From positions 1-8,512 of the forward strand of contig JALNVT010000102.1 of the NCBI GenBank assembly GCA_023231265.1: DNA of 8,512 nucleotides, in the 5' to 3' direction. Source of the stretch: Sphaerochaetaceae bacterium. Its GTDB lineage: Bacteria > Spirochaetota > Spirochaetia > Sphaerochaetales > Sphaerochaetaceae. Below the pieces are notes generated by a model, which ran no database searches, was not told the DNA's origin, and was given only the letters and a program-made list of their open reading frames with translations. Positions 5,715 through 8,512 of this stretch are shown piece by piece (positions within the stretch are counted from its first letter, which is position 1; every line of letters begins with the position of its first letter). Made by a program: the position numbers and the translations under genes.

Positions 5715-6709
5715 TGAAGAAGACTATAGGCCTAACCTACGATCTTAAAGATGATTATTTAAAAAAGGGCTACGACAGAGAACTTGTAGCAGAATTCGAT
5801 AGCATAATCACAATAGATGCTTTAGATGAAGCATTGCAGAATTATGGTTACAACACCATTCGTATTGGAAACATTTTCTCTCTTGTCAAATTTCTAAATG
5901 AAGGCAAGAGAGTGGATCTTGTTTTCAACATATGTGAGGGACTCTATGGAACAGCGAGAGAATCACAGGTTCCAGCTCTTTTAGAAGCTTACAACATTGA
6001 CTGTGTGTTCTCATCTCAGCTTGTTCTAGCCACTGCTCTCAACAAAGCAATTGCCAAAACAATTGTGAGAGCAGCTGGAGTTCCAACAGCAGATTTTGCA
6101 GTTGTAAACAACATGAAGCAGATTGAAGATGTTGCAATTAAATATCCATTGTTTGTGAAACCTCTTTATGGTGGAACAGGCATTGGAATAAGCAGCAGAT
6201 CTCTTGTAAAAAACAAAAGCAGTCTCACCACAGAAGTCGAGAGACAGCTGAGAGTATACAAACAACCAATACTTGTTGAAAAGTATCTGGAAGGAAGAGA
6301 ATTCACAGTTGGTATTGTTGGCCACGGAAGTGGTGCAAGAGCAATTGCTACAATGGAAATAAACATAGATAAATCAAGCGACAATGGTATTTATTCTTAC
6401 AAGAGCAAGAGTGATTACTTAGATTGTGCTAAATACAGTCTTGTTGATGGAATCATCAAGCAAGATTGCGAGGATGTAGCACTTGATGCTTGGAGATCTC
6501 TAGATTGCCGTGATGGTGGTAGAGTCGATTTAAAAATGGACAAACACAATCAGGTTTATTTCTTAGAGGTCAATCCTCTTGCAGGCTTGAATCCTATAGA
6601 TTCAGATCTTCCTATAATGTGCAAACTCAAAGGGACATCCTACCAACAGTTGATAAATGCAATTATGGATAGTGCTAATTTTAGAATAGCATCAAAAAAT
6701 ATTATATAA
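5714..6709 (+). CDS. ATP-grasp ligase 1, D-Ala-D-Ala ligase-like
   Basis: ATP-grasp enzymes of this fold activate a carboxylate as an acyl phosphate and join it to an amine. The 331 residues follow the D-Ala-D-Ala ligase plan. There is an N-terminal Rossmann-like domain with DLVFNICEG (68-76), RESQVPALLEAYNI (82-95) and the AGVPT turn (121-125). The ATP-grasp domain carries FVKPLYGGTGIGIS (147-160; K149 and a Gly/Ser-rich phosphate loop), ILVEKYLEGREFTVGIVG (186-203), and GRVDL (269-273) with FLEVNPLAG (283-291), giving metal ligands D272, E285 and N287. It is not ordinary Ddl: the C-terminal LEVNPLAGLNPIDSDLP differs from the Ddl LExNTxPGxTxxS pattern. It overlaps the aminomutase stop by one base, with AAAGGA at 5699-5704. 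A role in coupling the aminomutase product to another amino acid is inferred from context. Confidence 0.82.
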   Translation: MKKTIGLTYDLKDDYLKKGYDRELVAEFDSIITIDALDEALQNYGYNTIRIGNIFSLVKFLNEGKRVDLVFNICEGLYGTARESQVPALLEAYNIDCVFSSQLVLATALNKAIAKTIVRAAGVPTADFAVVNNMKQIEDVAIKYPLFVKPLYGGTGIGISSRSLVKNKSSLTTEVERQLRVYKQPILVEKYLEGREFTVGIVGHGSGARAIATMEINIDKSSDNGIYSYKSKSDYLDCAKYSLVDGIIKQDCEDVALDAWRSLDCRDGGRVDLKMDKHNQVYFLEVNPLAGLNPIDSDLPIMCKLKGTSYQQLINAIMDSANFRIASKNII

Positions 6710-6719
6710 ACGAGAGTAT

Positions 6720-7688
6720 ATGAAAGTTCTATTATTTATGGACAAGTTATCTTCCACTCCCTCAAAAGATGAGGAAGATACACTATTAGAAGCAAAAGAA
6801 ATTGAGGCTGCTCTTTTAAGATTGGGGCATTGTGTGGTTATCTCTTCATTTTCATTGAATCTAGAAAGAGACAATGAAATAATTGATGAAGAGAGACCAA
6901 ATGTCATCTTCAACTTAGTTGAAACACTCAACAGCAACAGCTCACTTCATCTACCATCTCTTATTTTTGAACAGCGTGGTCTGAAATATACAGGTGGTAA
7001 CAGTGCATCTCTATTTCTTACCTCTGATAAAGTTCTGTGCAAAAAGTTTCTCAAGAAAAACAGAATTCCAACTGCAGGGTTTTATTACAGAGGCTCCACC
7101 TCCATTAGCTCCAAATTGATAGGAAAAGAGGTCATACTCAAGCCAATAAGTGATGAAGCCTCACGAGGCATTGATGATGATTCAATCAAAATATTCAAGA
7201 GCAAGGATGAGATTAAGAGCTTCATTGATAACAATCCAAACTTATTTATTGAAGATTTCATTGATGGCAGAGAGTACAATGTATCTGTAATGAGAGTAGA
7301 TTCTAAAGTGACAGTTCTTCCAATTGCAGAGATGAAGTTTGTAGATTTTCCAAGCAACAAACCGAAAATTCTTAACTACAGTTCAAAATGGGAAGAGGAG
7401 TCTTTTGAGTACAAAAATACCAGAAGGTCCTTCGATGTTTTGCCTGGAGATGAAGAATTGATTGCTCAGTTAAAATCTATAAGCAAGCGCTGTTACACTG
7501 AACTTGGAGGCAAAGGTTATTTGAGAGTTGATTTCAGAGTTGATAAAAATAACAGACCATATGTTTTGGAAGTGAACATCAATCCATGCATAACAAGTGA
7601 CAGTGGCTTTACAGCTGCCTGCAAGCAGTATGGCATGAATTATGATAAAATGATAAAATCAATAGTTGAAGAGGCAAATAATGGATAA
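6720..7688 (+). CDS. ATP-grasp ligase 2, D-Ala-D-Ala ligase-like
   Basis: This is a second, distinct ATP-grasp enzyme of 322 residues, not a recent duplicate of the preceding one. Its N-terminal domain shows NVIFNLVETL (61-70), YTGGNS (90-95) and a DK pair (103-104). The ATP-grasp domain has ILKPISDEASRGI (139-151), FIEDFIDGREYNVSVM (176-191), PIAEMKFVDF (201-210), and RVDFRVD (269-275) with YVLEVNINPC (281-290); D271, E284 and N286 are the likely metal ligands. The phosphate loop DEASRGI differs from the GGTGIGI of ligase 1. The family usually reads NPNPD where this protein has NINPC (C290), as I recall it. Two ligases with different loops suggest two different coupling steps or a heteromeric enzyme. 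The gene starts 10 bases after ligase 1 with a weak GAGAG (6712-6716), and its end overlaps the acetyltransferase gene by 8 bases. Confidence 0.8.
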   Translation: MKVLLFMDKLSSTPSKDEEDTLLEAKEIEAALLRLGHCVVISSFSLNLERDNEIIDEERPNVIFNLVETLNSNSSLHLPSLIFEQRGLKYTGGNSASLFLTSDKVLCKKFLKKNRIPTAGFYYRGSTSISSKLIGKEVILKPISDEASRGIDDDSIKIFKSKDEIKSFIDNNPNLFIEDFIDGREYNVSVMRVDSKVTVLPIAEMKFVDFPSNKPKILNYSSKWEEESFEYKNTRRSFDVLPGDEELIAQLKSISKRCYTELGGKGYLRVDFRVDKNNRPYVLEVNINPCITSDSGFTAACKQYGMNYDKMIKSIVEEANNG

Positions 7689-8163
7689 TTATATTCTCCG
7701 TTGCAATCCAACGGTATCTGATTTGGAGAGAGTAAAAAGCATTTTAGGATCTTCGGGATTTTTTACTGAAGATGAGGTAAAAATGGGAGTCTCTCTTTTA
7801 CAGGAAAGACTCGATGATTTGGAGCACAGCTCATATGAATTTGTATTTCTAGAAAATGAAAATGGAATTGTAGGATACACATGTTTTGGTTTCATTGAGG
7901 GAACAGAGGCCAGCTATGATCTTTACTGGATAGCAGTTGATCAAGGTTTCAAGCGAAATGGTTTTGGCTCCATGCTTCTTCAAGAAACAGAAAATCAAAT
8001 TAAAGACAAAGGTGGAAAAAAGATCTATATAGAGACATCTTCCACTCCTCTTTACAAACCAACAAGACTGTTCTATGAAAAAAGCGAGTACAAAAAAGAA
8101 GCTGAAATCAAGGACTTCTACAGACCTGGTGACAATAAATTGATCTATTCAAAGACCATGTAG
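7681..8163 (+). CDS. GNAT-family N-acetyltransferase
   Basis: GNAT enzymes transfer an acetyl group from acetyl-CoA to an amine. The 160 residues contain the acetyl-CoA-binding motif A: strand DLYWIAVD (80-87), then the pyrophosphate loop FKRNGFGSML (90-99; R/QxxGxG/A type) and the following helix. Motif B follows as KKIYIETSS (113-121) and YKPTRLFYEKSEY (125-137), with the tyrosine (Y132) expected near the CoA thiol, and it ends with FYRPGDNKLIYSK. ATG 7681 is chosen over the in-frame TTG at 7666 because GAAGAGG (7668-7674) is well placed before it; it then overlaps the ligase 2 stop by 8 bases. As the last gene of an aminomutase operon it parallels AblB, which acetylates beta-lysine, but it is too short and dissimilar to be called AblB. 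An amine-capping role is inferred. Confidence 0.83.
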   Translation: MDNYILRCNPTVSDLERVKSILGSSGFFTEDEVKMGVSLLQERLDDLEHSSYEFVFLENENGIVGYTCFGFIEGTEASYDLYWIAVDQGFKRNGFGSMLLQETENQIKDKGGKKIYIETSSTPLYKPTRLFYEKSEYKKEAEIKDFYRPGDNKLIYSKTM

Positions 8164-8171
8164 AGCTAAAG

Positions 8172-8206
8172 AATCCACTCATTTTATGAGTGGATTAGTT
8201 TTATTC
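8172..8206 (+). terminator. Terminator hairpin between convergent genes
   Basis: AATCCACTCAT (8172-8182) and ATGAGTGGATT (8186-8196) are perfect 11-base complements; about 10 bp would form around a small loop. AGTTTTATT follows on the plus strand. It sits 8 bases after the acetyltransferase stop and 11 bases from the stop of the minus-strand gene, so it may serve both, although the minus-strand T-tract is poor. Confidence 0.87.
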
Positions 8207-8207
8207 T

Positions 8208-8512
8208 CTATTTTAAAATCCCGAAAGATTCTACTGTTTTAAGTTCCATCTCACGAATTTTAGGATATTCATCATCTACTTCAGTTTCAATCAACCATCG
8301 ATATGTTGTTGTGTTGCTTATCTTACTTCCTGTTATTCCAAGAGCTGCAAAATCAATTGTCATCTCGACATTTATCTTCTGATGTTCTCTATCATAATCA
8401 TCAGTTGGCCATGCACGGAATTCTTTAATCTTGTGATAGGTGTATCTATGAGTTCGTCTAAGACTATCAATCCAAGAAATAGCTTCCTCTCTGTCTGTAA
8501 TAGAACCCAATC
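8208..8512 (-). CDS. Protein of unknown function, C-terminal part (5' end outside window)
   Basis: An open frame enters from the right edge on the minus strand and ends at the TAA-type stop near 8208, giving about 100 residues. The first in-frame start codon inside the window is only a TTG at the edge with no room to see an SD, so the gene very likely continues beyond the window. The segment is soluble and mixed in charge, with aromatic-rich stretches (RYTYHKIKEFRAWP, TTTYRWLIETEVDDEYP) and no membrane helix or cysteine. I do not recognise the family. Codon usage looks like that of the other genes and it converges on the terminator at 8172, which supports it being real. Confidence 0.6.
   Translation of the reverse strand, partial: LGSITDREEAISWIDSLRRTHRYTYHKIKEFRAWPTDDYDREHQKINVEMTIDFAALGITGSKISNTTTYRWLIETEVDDEYPKIREMELKTVESFGILK

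Noticed and set aside
6026..6384. Two overlapping minus-strand ORFs inside ATP-grasp ligase 1
   Set aside because: Both are antisense to a conserved coding region, in different frames, and resemble no protein family.
5714..7688. Cell-wall D-alanine-D-alanine ligase (ddl) or VanA-type resistance genes
   Set aside because: The C-terminal substrate segments do not match Ddl or Van ligases, two different copies are present, and no vanH/vanX-like genes or other wall genes are nearby.
1..8512. CRISPR array, tRNA or rRNA genes, insertion sequences
   Set aside because: No spaced repeat array, cloverleaf, rRNA-like stretch, transposase or terminal inverted repeats were seen on either strand.

Overview
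The window comes from a low-GC bacterium, most likely a Bacillota/Clostridia-type anaerobe. The coding regions are AT-rich and the intergenic DNA is more so. Most genes have Shine-Dalgarno (SD) sequences of the AGGAGG type, the terminators are compact hairpins followed by T-rich tracts, and the sensor kinase and regulator resemble those common in Clostridia. This placement rests on style and family resemblance, not on a marker gene.

Region 1 (1-1480): the 3' end of an ornithine carbamoyltransferase gene is followed 15 bases later by a gene of the COG1915/TIGR00300 family, the archaeal-type ornithine cyclodeaminase also found as the C-terminal part of cyanobacterial AgrE. A strong hairpin terminator closes the unit. 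Together they look like an ornithine node in which citrulline and ornithine are interconverted and ornithine is drained to proline.

Region 2 (1481-4111): a three-gene operon with overlapping stops and starts encodes a synthetase-only small alarmone synthetase of the RelP/YwaC type, an OmpR-type response regulator and a two-TM histidine kinase. This is the architecture of relPRS of Streptococcus mutans. The upstream region carries a TGTAGT direct repeat spaced by exactly one helical turn, a candidate autoregulatory site.

Region 3 (4112-4469): about 360 bases without a gene, extremely AT-rich. It holds three A-rich repeats with a 10-base period, a weak candidate -10 element, and a leader with two small hairpins. 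One hairpin competes with a possible pairing that would cover the SD sequence of the next gene.

Region 4 (4470-8206): the most interesting part. Four tightly coupled genes encode a lysine 2,3-aminomutase-like radical SAM enzyme, two different D-Ala-D-Ala-ligase-like ATP-grasp enzymes and a GNAT acetyltransferase, ended by a strong hairpin terminator. The gene content suggests a small biosynthetic pathway: an amino acid is isomerised to a beta-amino acid, one or two amide bonds are made, and an amine is acetylated. The product cannot be read from sequence. A converging gene of unknown function enters from the right edge on the minus strand.
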